Shown piece after piece: positions 35,394 through 43,732 of a stretch of 64,000 nt of DNA. How positions within the stretch are numbered: position 1 is the stretch's first letter; each line of letters starts with the position of its first letter. Below the pieces are notes generated by a model, which made no database searches, was not told where the DNA came from, and saw nothing but the letters and a program-made list of their open reading frames with translations. The position numbers and the translations under genes are program-made. This DNA comes from Soonwooa sp032078105 (GTDB lineage: Bacteria; Bacteroidota; Bacteroidia; Flavobacteriales; Weeksellaceae). The stretch spans positions 310,001 to 374,000 of the forward strand of contig JBJZOS010000001.1 in the NCBI GenBank assembly GCA_046269235.1. Reading direction: 5' to 3'.

Positions 35394-36482
35394 ATGATCA
35401 GAAGACTTTTACGTTATATTATTGCGGTAATTTTTATTGCATCGGGTTTTGTAAAAGCCGTTGATTTAAAAGGTTTTTCTTTTAAGCTGGAGGAATATTT
35501 TTCTCCTTCTGTTTTCAACTTGCCTTTTTTTGAAAAATATGCCTTAGAGCTGGCGACCATTGTTGTGGTTTTAGAATTGGCTTTAGGTTTTATGCTTTTA
35601 ATGAAGATTAAACTAAAAGCGACGCTAATTGCTCTAATTGCGCTCTGCGTATTCTTTGGATTTTTAACATTTTATTCGGCGTTTTATAATGTTGTAACAG
35701 ATTGTGGATGCTTTGGCGATGCGATGAAGATGACGCCGTGGCAATCCTTTTGGAAGGATATTGCACTTCTTGTAGGCTTATTAATTTTATGGTTATTGAA
35801 TAAAAATTATCAAGAAAAAACAGATATAGGTTGTGTCAAAATGCCTGCTCTTGGTATTTTTGTTTTATTGATGATTTATATAATGTATCGTGGGATTACA
35901 CATGAGCCTTTAATCGATTTTAGAGCTTATAAAATCGGAACAGACCTTAATGCCGAGCGTCAAAAAATTGAACAAGATCCATCGATTTACAAGACTTTTT
36001 ATTCACTTAAAAATACTAAAACGGGAGAAGTGAAGAAGGTTGATCAAGATGAATACATCAACAAAAATTATTGGAAGGACGAAACTTGGCAGATTGAAGA
36101 AGGTAAAACCACATCCGAAATTGTTAAGCGAGGTTACGATTCCGAAATCAAAAAATTGAAGTTAGAAACGCCGACTGGTGAAGATAAAACCACCGAAATT
36201 CTTAACGAACCAAAAGCTATTTTAGTATTCGTATATAAACCTAAAGAAGCGTCAACGCAATTGGTTGCAGAGCTGCAGAGTATGATGATGCACCAGCGTT
36301 CGGTAAAAGTATACGGTGTGTCCACACGACCAGATTTTTTCAATAAAATTCCTAATCTTATGATGGACGAAGTCGCAATTAAAACAATTGCCAGAAGTAA
36401 TCCTTTTGTTATGGTTTTAGAAAAAGGAAAAATCGTTGAAAAATTGGGAGCAAAAGATTATTTAAAAGAATATAAAAAATAA
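35394..36482 (+). CDS. BT_3928 family membrane protein (DoxX-like N-terminus, thioredoxin-like C-terminus)
   Basis: A 362-residue protein. The first about 165 residues have four hydrophobic segments (about 6-22, 46-66, 72-100, 118-136) with the DoxX/MauE-like sequence IASGFVKAVDLKGFSFKLEE and a TDCGCFGDAM cysteine pair. A further hydrophobic segment lies at about 150-166. The rest (about 175-362) is soluble and ends in a thioredoxin-like region (AILVFVYKPKEAS, VKVYGVSTRP, NPFVMVLEKGKIVEKLGA) that lacks a CxxC. The family is conserved in Bacteroidota next to folP/tpiA, but I know of no established function. A redox-related membrane role is inference. Confidence 0.9.
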   Translation: MIRRLLRYIIAVIFIASGFVKAVDLKGFSFKLEEYFSPSVFNLPFFEKYALELATIVVVLELALGFMLLMKIKLKATLIALIALCVFFGFLTFYSAFYNVVTDCGCFGDAMKMTPWQSFWKDIALLVGLLILWLLNKNYQEKTDIGCVKMPALGIFVLLMIYIMYRGITHEPLIDFRAYKIGTDLNAERQKIEQDPSIYKTFYSLKNTKTGEVKKVDQDEYINKNYWKDETWQIEEGKTTSEIVKRGYDSEIKKLKLETPTGEDKTTEILNEPKAILVFVYKPKEASTQLVAELQSMMMHQRSVKVYGVSTRPDFFNKIPNLMMDEVAIKTIARSNPFVMVLEKGKIVEKLGAKDYLKEYKK

Positions 36483-36487
36483 AAATA

Positions 36488-36838
36488 ATGCAAAAATCAA
36501 ATAAATCCATCGCAGGATATCACATGTTGATGTTGTTGTCAGCTGTCGATTACAAATTTAGTCCAGAAGAAGAAAAAGTTATCTTAGAATATCTGGCAGA
36601 AGAATTTCCTTTTCGCTTAAATTTGGACAATGAGCTGGATGTTATTGCGAGTCTTCAGCCAAGCGATTGGAAGGATCATTTCGAATTTCATGCGAGATGT
36701 TTTTATGACGATTCGACGCCCGCAGAGCGTGAAGAATTTCGTGCTTTTGCGAAAAAATTAATTAAGGCAGATCACGATGTGTCGCGTGTAGAACATCAAT
36801 ATTACACAATGATGAAGACAATCTGGAAAATGGATTAA
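36488..36838 (+). CDS. TerB-like helical protein
   Basis: A 116-residue soluble, all-helical protein starting MQKSNKSIAGYHMLMLLSAVDYKFS. The pattern YHMLMLLSAVDYKFSPEE and FRAFAKKLIKADHDVS, with acidic residues after each hydrophobic helix, resembles the TerB/DjlA-type four-helix fold. Sequence support is modest, so the family is tentative. It begins 5 bases after the BT_3928-like gene and 22 bases before tpiA, inside the operon. No function can be assigned; tellurite resistance should not be read from the fold name. Confidence 0.8.
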   Translation: MQKSNKSIAGYHMLMLLSAVDYKFSPEEEKVILEYLAEEFPFRLNLDNELDVIASLQPSDWKDHFEFHARCFYDDSTPAEREEFRAFAKKLIKADHDVSRVEHQYYTMMKTIWKMD

Positions 36839-36860
36839 TATTAAATTTAATAAAAATAAA

Positions 36861-37622
36861 ATGAGAAAAAACATCGTTGCGGGCAACTGGAAAATGAACA
36901 AAAACTTTGCAGATGCCAAGGCTTTAATGATTCAGCTTTTAGAATACAAAAAAAATAATCCAACCAATTGCGAAGTTTATATCGCACCGCCGGCTTTGTA
37001 TTTAACAACGGCTAAAGATATCTTCAAAAATGGCGAAGTTGAGGTTTTTGCACAAGATGTTTCAGAATACCAAAGTGGCGCTTACACCGGCGAAATTTCG
37101 GTTGAGATGGTTAATTCTATTGGTATAGACGGGAGTTTGGTGTCGCACTCAGAGCGTCGTCAATACCATGGTGAGACCGACAGTCATGCAAATAGAAAAG
37201 TAAAAGCATTGTTGGATGCAGGTCTTACGCCAATCTATTGTAATGGCGAAACCTTGGAGCAACGCAAAGCAGGACAACATTTCGAAGTTGTAAAAAATCA
37301 AACCGAAGTGGCGCTTTTCACACTGTCTGCGGACGACATCAAAAAAGTGGTCATTGCTTACGAGCCAGTTTGGGCGATCGGTACAGGCGAAACTGCCACG
37401 CCAGCGCAAGCACAGGAGATCCACGCCCACATCAGAAATCTCATTGCGGCTAAATACGGTCAAGAAGTGGCGAACGAAATTTCAATTTTGTACGGTGGAT
37501 CTGTTAAACCAGACAACGCGAAAGAAATCTTTTCGCAGCCAGATATCGACGGTGGCCTTATCGGTGGAGCAGCGCTAAAAATAGAAGATTTCTCGAAAAT
37601 TATCGAAGGCTTTAATCCATAA
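36861..37622 (+). CDS. tpiA: Triose-phosphate isomerase
   Basis: Interconverts dihydroxyacetone phosphate and glyceraldehyde 3-phosphate in glycolysis and gluconeogenesis. It has 253 residues, the usual size. Catalytic residues are present: Lys11 in GNWKMNK, His96 in VSHSERR and Glu168 in AYEPVWAIGTG. The phosphate-binding YGGSVKPDNA and GGLIGGAALK are near the C-terminus. It is the last gene of the DUF1599 operon and is followed by a very strong hairpin terminator. Confidence 0.98.
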   Translation: MRKNIVAGNWKMNKNFADAKALMIQLLEYKKNNPTNCEVYIAPPALYLTTAKDIFKNGEVEVFAQDVSEYQSGAYTGEISVEMVNSIGIDGSLVSHSERRQYHGETDSHANRKVKALLDAGLTPIYCNGETLEQRKAGQHFEVVKNQTEVALFTLSADDIKKVVIAYEPVWAIGTGETATPAQAQEIHAHIRNLIAAKYGQEVANEISILYGGSVKPDNAKEIFSQPDIDGGLIGGAALKIEDFSKIIEGFNP

Positions 37623-37648
37623 GCTATTTTTAATTTGGGCGTGCCCTC

Positions 37649-37694
37649 AAAACAAAAAACGCGGACGACATTTGTCGTCCGTGTTTTTTGTTTT
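37649..37694. terminator. Long bidirectional terminator hairpin after tpiA
   Basis: A 21-bp stem (37649-37669 with 37674-37694; one G-T pair) has a 4-base loop. The inner half is GC-rich (gcggacgac/gtcgtccgt) and the outer half is A- and T-rich. It is placed to stop both tpiA and any read-through from the opposing glycosyltransferase gene. Confidence 0.93.
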
Positions 37695-37805
37695 ATCGGT
37701 CGGTCTACGCGCAGTCGCTGTGATGCTCGGTCGGCTCCGCTGCGCTGCGCCGCCTCACATCACGAGCTCCGACAATGCGCTTCGCCCTCACGCAGATGCG
37801 GGACA
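37695..37805. repeat. GC-rich intergenic repeat-like block
   Basis: About 110 bases, far richer in G and C than anything around it. It contains several short self-complementary words (gtgatgctcgg with cctcacatcacgagc; cgctgcgctgcgccgcc). No convincing gene: the open frame across it is a by-product of high GC. It resembles GC-rich intergenic repeats I recall from Chryseobacterium-type genomes; copy number elsewhere cannot be seen. Confidence 0.5.
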
Positions 37806-37870
37806 ATTATAAAAATTAGAAAAATGAATTTTATTTTTTAAACCCTTAAAAATTTAACAACAACGAAGAA

Positions 37871-39181
37871 TTACTTAGTAACTAAAATATCCAGTTTCTC
37901 CGCCAAATCTTTTGTTAGAGTTCTTCGCGAAAAAGTCTCGATGTTAGCATTTTCAGAAGTGTTATTTCCAGATTTCCAAAGTTGATAAATTTGTAGAATG
38001 TAGGATTTTAAACTATCAATTTCCGAATAATCAAAATGTTTTCCAGCCTTTGTTTCATTTAGAATTTTAGAAACATCAGCCTCTTTTGGCCCAAAAGAAA
38101 GAATTGGTTGGCCAGTCGACAAATACTCAAACAATTTCCCCGGAATAATACCTTTTGAAGAATTATTTGGAAAATTTGTAATCAATAGCAAATCCGAATT
38201 TTTCATTTCCTGGTAAGATTCGGCATGTGCACGATAGCCGAGAATTTGCAGGTGTTTTCCAATTTTTGAAGCCTTTAGATTTTCGAGAATTTTATCATCC
38301 AGACGACCAACAAATTTCATTTCAAAATCAGTTTCAAAATCAAGATTTTCTTCTAGAAGTTCATGGATAGCTTTCCAAAGATTTTCGGGATTTCGCAATT
38401 GTTCCAAAACGCCGACATAACCCAAACAGAATTTCTCTTTATTGCTTTTAGAAAGATCAGCTTCTTCAAAACTACTCGTGTCAAATCCATTGGTTATACA
38501 AAGCGAATTGGCGCCCATTTTTCTAAAGTTTTCAGCATCCGTATAACTTGTCGCCAATGTCAGATCAGCATTTTGAAAAACGGATTTTTCTAGATCGCGA
38601 TGTTTTTGATCAGAAGATTTGGTTAGTTTTAGGTGTTTGTAATAAGAGATTTCTGTCCAAGGATCACGGAAATCTGCAATCCATTTTAGATTAGGAATTT
38701 CTTTTTTTAATCCAAATCCAATAAGGTGCAATGAGTGTGGTGGACCGGTTGTTACAATAACATCGATGTTGTGCTCTTTCAGATAATTTTTCAGAAAACT
38801 GATGGAAGGTTTTACCCAAAATTTTCGAGCATCGGGAATAAAAAAATTGCCTCGTACAAAAATAGAAAGCTTCGACATGAAAGATTGATTTTTACCCACA
38901 TCAAATTGTCCAGCTTTATATTTCTTATTTCCTTTACTGAATTTTTCAGCGAGTTGATAGGGTTCCCAAATTTTGGTTCTAACAATCTTTATGTTTTCAG
39001 GAACTTCTTTAAGGAGCGTTTCGTCAACAATCGGGTAACTCGGATTTTCGGGTGTGTAGATAATCGGTTCCCAACCAAATTCAGGAAGATATTTTGCGAA
39101 TTTCAGCCAACGTTGTACACCTGGACCGCCAGCTGGAGGCCAATAATAAGAGATTATTAAAATTTTTTTTGAAATTTCCAT
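37871..39181 (-). CDS. Glycosyltransferase family 4 protein
   Basis: A 436-residue GT-B glycosyltransferase. The N-terminal domain starts ILIISYYWPPAGGPGVQRWL, the glycine-rich acceptor loop of GT4 enzymes, and has TTGPPHSLHLIGF and WIADFRDPWTE. The C-terminal nucleotide-sugar domain has LGYVGVLEQLRNPENLW, LQILGYRAHAESYQEM and the E-x7-E-type region GIIPGKLFEYLSTGQPIL. It has no signal peptide; cytoplasmic or peripheral at the membrane. It stands alone, between the tpiA terminator region and a decayed T9SS gene, so donor and acceptor are unknown. Confidence 0.94.
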   Translation of the reverse strand: MEISKKILIISYYWPPAGGPGVQRWLKFAKYLPEFGWEPIIYTPENPSYPIVDETLLKEVPENIKIVRTKIWEPYQLAEKFSKGNKKYKAGQFDVGKNQSFMSKLSIFVRGNFFIPDARKFWVKPSISFLKNYLKEHNIDVIVTTGPPHSLHLIGFGLKKEIPNLKWIADFRDPWTEISYYKHLKLTKSSDQKHRDLEKSVFQNADLTLATSYTDAENFRKMGANSLCITNGFDTSSFEEADLSKSNKEKFCLGYVGVLEQLRNPENLWKAIHELLEENLDFETDFEMKFVGRLDDKILENLKASKIGKHLQILGYRAHAESYQEMKNSDLLLITNFPNNSSKGIIPGKLFEYLSTGQPILSFGPKEADVSKILNETKAGKHFDYSEIDSLKSYILQIYQLWKSGNNTSENANIETFSRRTLTKDLAEKLDILVTK

Positions 39182-39537
39182 TCAAGCGCTTTTCGTCATC
39201 ATAATCGATCCTGTAAATTTACCTGTTTTTTGATTGTATCCCTAATTTAATCTCAAATATTAGTTTTTTTGCTCAAAATATATAGATTAAAATATTTTTT
39301 TTGGAGAGATTATTTTGGACAAAAATTTTGCAGAATTTAGATTGTCGCAAGGCTAGAATAACGTTAAAATCTAAGGCATGTGTGTTTGAAATATTCTCAC
39401 TTATTTTAAATAAAGAGTTTATTTATTTCAAAATTTACCTTAAAAGTCAAAATTTAATAATGTTATATTTTTAAAAGCAATAAAAATAATTGGTTAAATA
39501 TTTCTCATCAGGCTTAATAAATTTATTGGTTATAGAT
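39182..39537. other. AT-rich gap upstream of the T9SS remnant
   Basis: About 355 very AT-rich bases with stops in all frames. I recognise no coding remnant, terminator or clear promoter. It may be the eroded 5' part of the T9SS cargo gene whose recognisable pieces begin at 39538. Confidence 0.4.
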
Positions 39538-40010
39538 ATGAAGAAAGAAAGCTATTGGAGAGAAGGAAATGTAGATCTTACGCCATATGTTGGTCTCTTT
39601 GGGCTAATACTACAAATACAGAAATTAATGTAACTAAATTACATGGTTTAACAAAAAACTCTTGGAAATTGTCGCTAAAAATTGGTATAACAATCTATTG
39701 GTTGTACAGAATAGAACTTCAATACCAAACCTAATCCTCGAGGTTTTTATTGTAGACTATTGACATTTGGATTATTAGATTCTATTATCAATGTAACCTT
39801 TCCTTGGATTAATAAATCTTGTAAAAGATGTCTATGCAATAGAATCACCTTCAAGCGTTAAATCTGTTTCTGGATATGACATTTATGGAAAACAATTGAA
39901 AGTAAAAAAAAACTAGTTTAGATTTTAGCAAATATCATTCTGGTGTATACATCCTAAATAGCCTTTTATAAGATGGATCGAAAACATCTACAAAGCTAAT
40001 TAAGAACTAA
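39538..40010 (+). pseudogene. Decayed T9SS cargo gene
   Basis: Recognisable pieces appear in order but in different frames. First, ESYWREGNVDLTPYVG and, after a shift, ANTTNTEINVTKLHGLT, as in surface-protein beta-sandwich (MAM/choice-of-anchor-like) domains. Then, from about 39830, AIESPSSVKSVSGYDIYGKQ, the start of a sorting domain. Then LDFSKYHSGVYILNSLL-stop-DGSKTSTKLIKN-stop ending at 40010, a standard sorting-domain end with one internal stop. At least two frameshifts and several stops make it non-functional. It lies upstream of ggt on the same strand. Confidence 0.78.
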
Positions 40011-40274
40011 TTTTTATTAATCTTTTCGATAATTACAGATAAAATTCTAAGCTTTTGAAAAAAAATAGCCAGATCTCGTTCCATTAACATATATAAAAGA
40101 CCTGAAAAATATTTTAGAGACAAACTCTTTGCAAGGCTTGTTATTACTAATATTAAGAGATTATGATAAAAATCCTATATTAAAAATCTATGTTAGACTT
40201 GTCCATTAATCATAATATTTGAAGGTTTTTTCTATTGTCATTTGTTATTTTTTAAATTTGTATAAAATTATTCT
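40011..40274. other. Gap between the T9SS remnant and ggt
   Basis: About 260 AT-rich bases. A start-less open stretch (about 40085-40210, PLTYIKDLKNILETNSLQGL) is not recognised. TAAATTTG at 40253-40260 lies 15 bases before the ggt ATG and could be its -7 box, although that would leave a very short leader. Confidence 0.35.
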
Positions 40275-41966
40275 ATGAAATTAAGATCTATCATAATGCT
40301 TAGTATCTTGTGCGTAGGAAGTCTCGCTGCGCAATACACTGATATTAATATTGTTAAAGAAGTTAAAGTCAAACAAAAAGGTGTCATTGTCTCGGCGCAT
40401 CCTTTAGCCAGTGAAGCTGGTTCTAAAATACTTAAAGACGGAGGAAATGCTTTTGATGCGATTGTTGCGACACAATTGGCTTTGGCCGTGGTGTATCCAC
40501 AGGCCGGTAACATTGGCGGCGGCGGATTTTTAGTGGCTACAACCAATAATGGGAAAAAAATTGCGCTTGACTATCGCGAAACGGCACCAGCAAAGTCTAC
40601 ATTCGATATGTATTGGGACAAAAATGGAAATGCAAATACGGATTTGTCACAGAATGGAAGATTGGCAGTTGGTATTCCGGGAAGTATTTCCGGTATGTTT
40701 GCCACGATGCCTTATGCTAAATTAAGTTTTGATAAATTAATTCAGCCAGCGATAGATTTAGCGGAAAAAGGTTTTGCGATTACGGAGCAAGAAGCTAAAC
40801 TTCTTAATATGCATAAAGAAGAATTTGCGAAACATAACAAAACTATGCCCGTTTTTATAAAAAAAGAAAAATGGAAGGCTGGCGATATTTTGATTCAGAA
40901 AGAATTGGCAGAAACCTTGAAACGTATTCAAAAGAATGGTGAAAAAGAATTCTACGAAGGTGAAACGGCAAAAATGATTGTCAACGAAATGAAGTTAGGC
41001 AACGGTATTATTACTGCAGCCGATCTTAAAAACTACAAAACCAAAGAAAGAAAACCAATGACCTTTAGCTACAAAGGCCATGAAGTTGTTACGATGCCGT
41101 TACCATCAAGTGGTGGGATTTTGTTAGCCCAAATGTTAAAAATGTACAGTTATGCTGATGTTAAAAATCCGCAACAAAATGCGATAGAAACTGTACAGCC
41201 AATGGTTGAAGCTGAGCGTCGTGCTTATGCTGACCGCGCCGAATATATGGGCGACCCAGATTTTATTAAAGATGAAACGGCAAAATTAGTAAGCGACTCG
41301 TATTTGCAAAACCGTTGGAAATCTTATAATCCAAATCAAGCGACACCAAGTAGCGAAGTTGGTAAAATTTTAAAACAAGGAAAGGAAAGTACAGAGACGA
41401 CACACATTTCGATTTTGGATAAAGAAGGAAATGCTGTTTCGGTGACAACAACACTTAATGGACTTTATGGTAGTAAAACGGTCGTTTCGGGTGCAGGATT
41501 TTTCTTAAATAATGAGATGGATGATTTTTCTGTAAAACCTGGCGTGCCAAATATGTATGGCGCAGTTGGTGGAGAAGCTAACGCAATTAAAGCAGGGAAA
41601 AGAATGTTGTCGTCCATGGCGCCAACTATTTTGATGAAAGATAACAAAGTGAAAATGGTTGTTGGTACACCTGGAGGGACTACAATTCCGACGTCGGTTT
41701 TCCAAGCGATTGTAGATGTTGTTGATTTTGGGTTAAATGCCAACTTTGCAGTTAATGCGCCAAAGTTCCATCACCAATGGCTGCCCGAAACTGTAGCTGT
41801 TGAAAAAAACTTCCCAGAGACAACTGTAAAATCTTTGGAGAAAATGGGTTACAAAATCGAACGCCGTGAGCAAATCGGGAGAACAGAAATTATCCTTGTG
41901 GACGATAATAAAAACATACATGCGGTGGCTGATGGTCGTGGTGACGACTCGGTCGGTGTGGAATAG
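40275..41966 (+). CDS. ggt: Gamma-glutamyltransferase
   Basis: A periplasmic enzyme that cleaves glutathione and transfers gamma-glutamyl groups. It has 563 residues with a signal peptide of about 19 residues (SLAAQ). The large subunit has HPLASEAGSKILKDGGNAFDA and GNIGGGGFLV; the oxyanion/substrate Arg is in LDYRETAP. The self-cleavage site and nucleophile are Thr375 in ETTHISILD. The small subunit keeps GSKTVVSGAGFFLNNEMDDF, SSMAPTIL and the VGTPGGTTI loop. The precursor would split into two chains at 374/375. It is monocistronic. Confidence 0.97.
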   Translation: MKLRSIIMLSILCVGSLAAQYTDINIVKEVKVKQKGVIVSAHPLASEAGSKILKDGGNAFDAIVATQLALAVVYPQAGNIGGGGFLVATTNNGKKIALDYRETAPAKSTFDMYWDKNGNANTDLSQNGRLAVGIPGSISGMFATMPYAKLSFDKLIQPAIDLAEKGFAITEQEAKLLNMHKEEFAKHNKTMPVFIKKEKWKAGDILIQKELAETLKRIQKNGEKEFYEGETAKMIVNEMKLGNGIITAADLKNYKTKERKPMTFSYKGHEVVTMPLPSSGGILLAQMLKMYSYADVKNPQQNAIETVQPMVEAERRAYADRAEYMGDPDFIKDETAKLVSDSYLQNRWKSYNPNQATPSSEVGKILKQGKESTETTHISILDKEGNAVSVTTTLNGLYGSKTVVSGAGFFLNNEMDDFSVKPGVPNMYGAVGGEANAIKAGKRMLSSMAPTILMKDNKVKMVVGTPGGTTIPTSVFQAIVDVVDFGLNANFAVNAPKFHHQWLPETVAVEKNFPETTVKSLEKMGYKIERREQIGRTEIILVDDNKNIHAVADGRGDDSVGVE

Positions 41967-41987
41967 TTTTTTTAGAAATATTTTTTG

Positions 41988-42023
41988 AAAAGAGTTTGGA
42001 TTTCTAATCTGAGCTCTTTTTTT
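41988..42023 (+). terminator. Possible terminator after ggt
   Basis: aaaagag (41988-41994) pairs with ctctttt (42014-42020), with additional pairing of ggatt with aatc inside, and a T run follows. The stem is imperfect, so this is a moderate call. Confidence 0.5.
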
Positions 42024-42079
42024 ATTAAAATTCATAATTTATAACTCACAACTCATAACTTATTTAAAAGCATAATCCT

Positions 42080-42087
42080 TATTTTTG
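42080..42087 (+). promoter_or_regulatory. -7 box for prmA
   Basis: TATTTTTG fits TAnnTTTG and lies 19 bases before the prmA ATG. No clear -33 TTTG. Confidence 0.5.
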
Positions 42088-42105
42088 CATTATTAAAATT
42101 AAAAT

Positions 42106-42933
42106 ATGACTTCTTACTTAGAATTTACATTCAAAATAAATCCGGTACAACCTTGGAGCGAGATATTAATGGCAGAACTTATCGGTATTGGATTCGATAG
42201 TTTTACGGAAGAACATGATGGCATTTTGGCATACATACAAGAAGATTTGTATAAAGAAGAAAATTTAAAAGCTTTAAACCTTCTTAATTCTCCAGATGTT
42301 GAAATCTCTTATGAATATCGACAAATGCCAAATATCAACTGGAATGAAGAATGGGAAAAAAACTTCACACCAATTAATATTGATGACAAAGTCTTGATAA
42401 GAGCAGAATTCCATGAAAGTCAAAATCTTCCTTATGAAATCATCATTCAGCCGAAGATGTCCTTTGGGACAGGTCATCATGCAACAACACATTTGATGAT
42501 TCAGCAGATGTATGATATGGATTTCGATGGGAAGAAAGTCTTGGATATGGGTTGCGGGACTTCGGTGTTGGCGATTTTTGCTAAACAACGTGGTGCAGGC
42601 GAAACTTTAGCGATTGACATCGACGAATGGTCTGTAGAAAACTCTTATGAAAATGCAGAACGCAATAAGGTTGATTTGAAAATTGAATTAGGAACAGCAG
42701 AGAATCTTGGTAAAGAAAAATTTGATGTTATCTTGGCGAACATCAACCGTAATATTTTGATTTCGGATATACCGACTTATGTCAAAAACTTAAATGATAA
42801 CGGCGAATTGTTACTTTCTGGGCTTTGCTTCTTCGATGTGGATGATATTTTGGAAATCTGTAAAACCGAAAATTTAACTTTAGTAAGACAATTGCAAAGA
42901 GAGGAGTGGGTAAGTCTTCTTTTAAGAAAATAA
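42106..42933 (+). CDS. prmA: Ribosomal protein L11 methyltransferase
   Basis: PrmA uses S-adenosylmethionine to trimethylate ribosomal protein L11. It has 275 residues. The N-terminal L11-recognition part (about 1-90) has the NINWNEEWEKNFTPI motif. The methyltransferase domain has IQPKMSFGTGHHATTHLMI, motif I VLDMGCGTSVLAIFAKQRGA, IDIDEWSVENSYEN, and DVILANINRNIL (the NPP-like motif in its PrmA form). It is cytoplasmic. Its own -7 box lies just upstream. Confidence 0.97.
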   Translation: MTSYLEFTFKINPVQPWSEILMAELIGIGFDSFTEEHDGILAYIQEDLYKEENLKALNLLNSPDVEISYEYRQMPNINWNEEWEKNFTPINIDDKVLIRAEFHESQNLPYEIIIQPKMSFGTGHHATTHLMIQQMYDMDFDGKKVLDMGCGTSVLAIFAKQRGAGETLAIDIDEWSVENSYENAERNKVDLKIELGTAENLGKEKFDVILANINRNILISDIPTYVKNLNDNGELLLSGLCFFDVDDILEICKTENLTLVRQLQREEWVSLLLRK

Positions 42934-43030
42934 TAATTTCAAATCTTGACAAAAGAACAATTACATTTCGTTTTTTTGTTCGTGGAATTTTTTTGCTAAA
43001 AACCAACAACCATCACCTAAACACAACTTT

Positions 43031-43732
43031 GTGACGTCAGAACAATTACAATCAGGATATATATTTCTAGTGGACAAACCTTTGGATTGGACTTCCTTTC
43101 AAGCGGTTAATAAGTTAAAATACAAACTGAAACGAGACTTTAAAGAACTTCCAAAGAAATTCAAAATTGGTCATGCTGGGACTTTGGATCCGCGTGCGAC
43201 TGGGCTTTTGATTGTTTGTACAGGAAAGTTTACGAAGAGGATTCCCGAAATTCAAGATGCGCCGAAAGAATATTGGGCCGAAGTAAAAATTGGTGTTCAG
43301 ACAGAATCTTATGATACTGAAAAACCCGAAATTTTGCATCAGGATTTTTCACATATTAAAGAAGAAGATATTCATAAAACTTTAGAAAAATTTGTTGGAG
43401 AAATTGACCAAAAACCTCCTGTTTTTTCAGCTCTGAAAATCGATGGCGAACGTGCGTACAACCTGGCGCGCGCTGGCGAAGAATTAGAAATGAAATCCCG
43501 AAAAACCACCATTCATTACATTAATGATATTAAAATTGATGGCGCTTTGGTTAGCTTCATCGTTGGTTGTAGCAAGGGGACTTACATCCGAAGTTTGGCG
43601 CACGACATTGGACAAGACTTGGGCGTTGGTGCGTATCTTACGCAATTGCGTCGTACCAAAATCGGCGATTACAGCATCGAAAATGCCTCCTCAAAATTTC
43701 TTGATAATGACTATCATTTTGAAGATTTGTAA
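43031..43732 (+). CDS. truB: tRNA pseudouridine(55) synthase
   Basis: TruB makes the universal pseudouridine 55 in the T-loop of tRNAs. It has 233 residues. The motif FLVDKPLDWTSFQAVNKL is at 12-29 and the catalytic Asp53 is in GHAGTLDPRATGLLIV; later motifs PPVFSALKIDGERAYNLARAG and CSKGTYIRSLAHDIG are intact. The PUA domain seen in longer TruB forms is absent, as is usual here. The start is GTG at 43031, giving MTSEQLQSGYIFLVDKP. The stop codon abuts the ATG of the next gene (TAAATG), so they are translationally linked. Confidence 0.97.
   Translation: MTSEQLQSGYIFLVDKPLDWTSFQAVNKLKYKLKRDFKELPKKFKIGHAGTLDPRATGLLIVCTGKFTKRIPEIQDAPKEYWAEVKIGVQTESYDTEKPEILHQDFSHIKEEDIHKTLEKFVGEIDQKPPVFSALKIDGERAYNLARAGEELEMKSRKTTIHYINDIKIDGALVSFIVGCSKGTYIRSLAHDIGQDLGVGAYLTQLRRTKIGDYSIENASSKFLDNDYHFEDL

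Noticed and set aside
36488..36838. Tellurite-resistance protein
   Set aside because: The TerB-like fold is only tentative and no other ter genes are present. The name would mislead.
37635..37841. 68-residue Arg/Cys-rich protein after tpiA
   Set aside because: It covers the terminator hairpin and the GC-rich repeat. Open frames are expected there from base composition, and it has no recognisable domain.
40085..40210. Start-less open stretch before ggt (PLTYIKDLKNILETNSLQGL...)
   Set aside because: It is short, without a start codon and not recognised. It could be a remnant, but the evidence is too thin to call.
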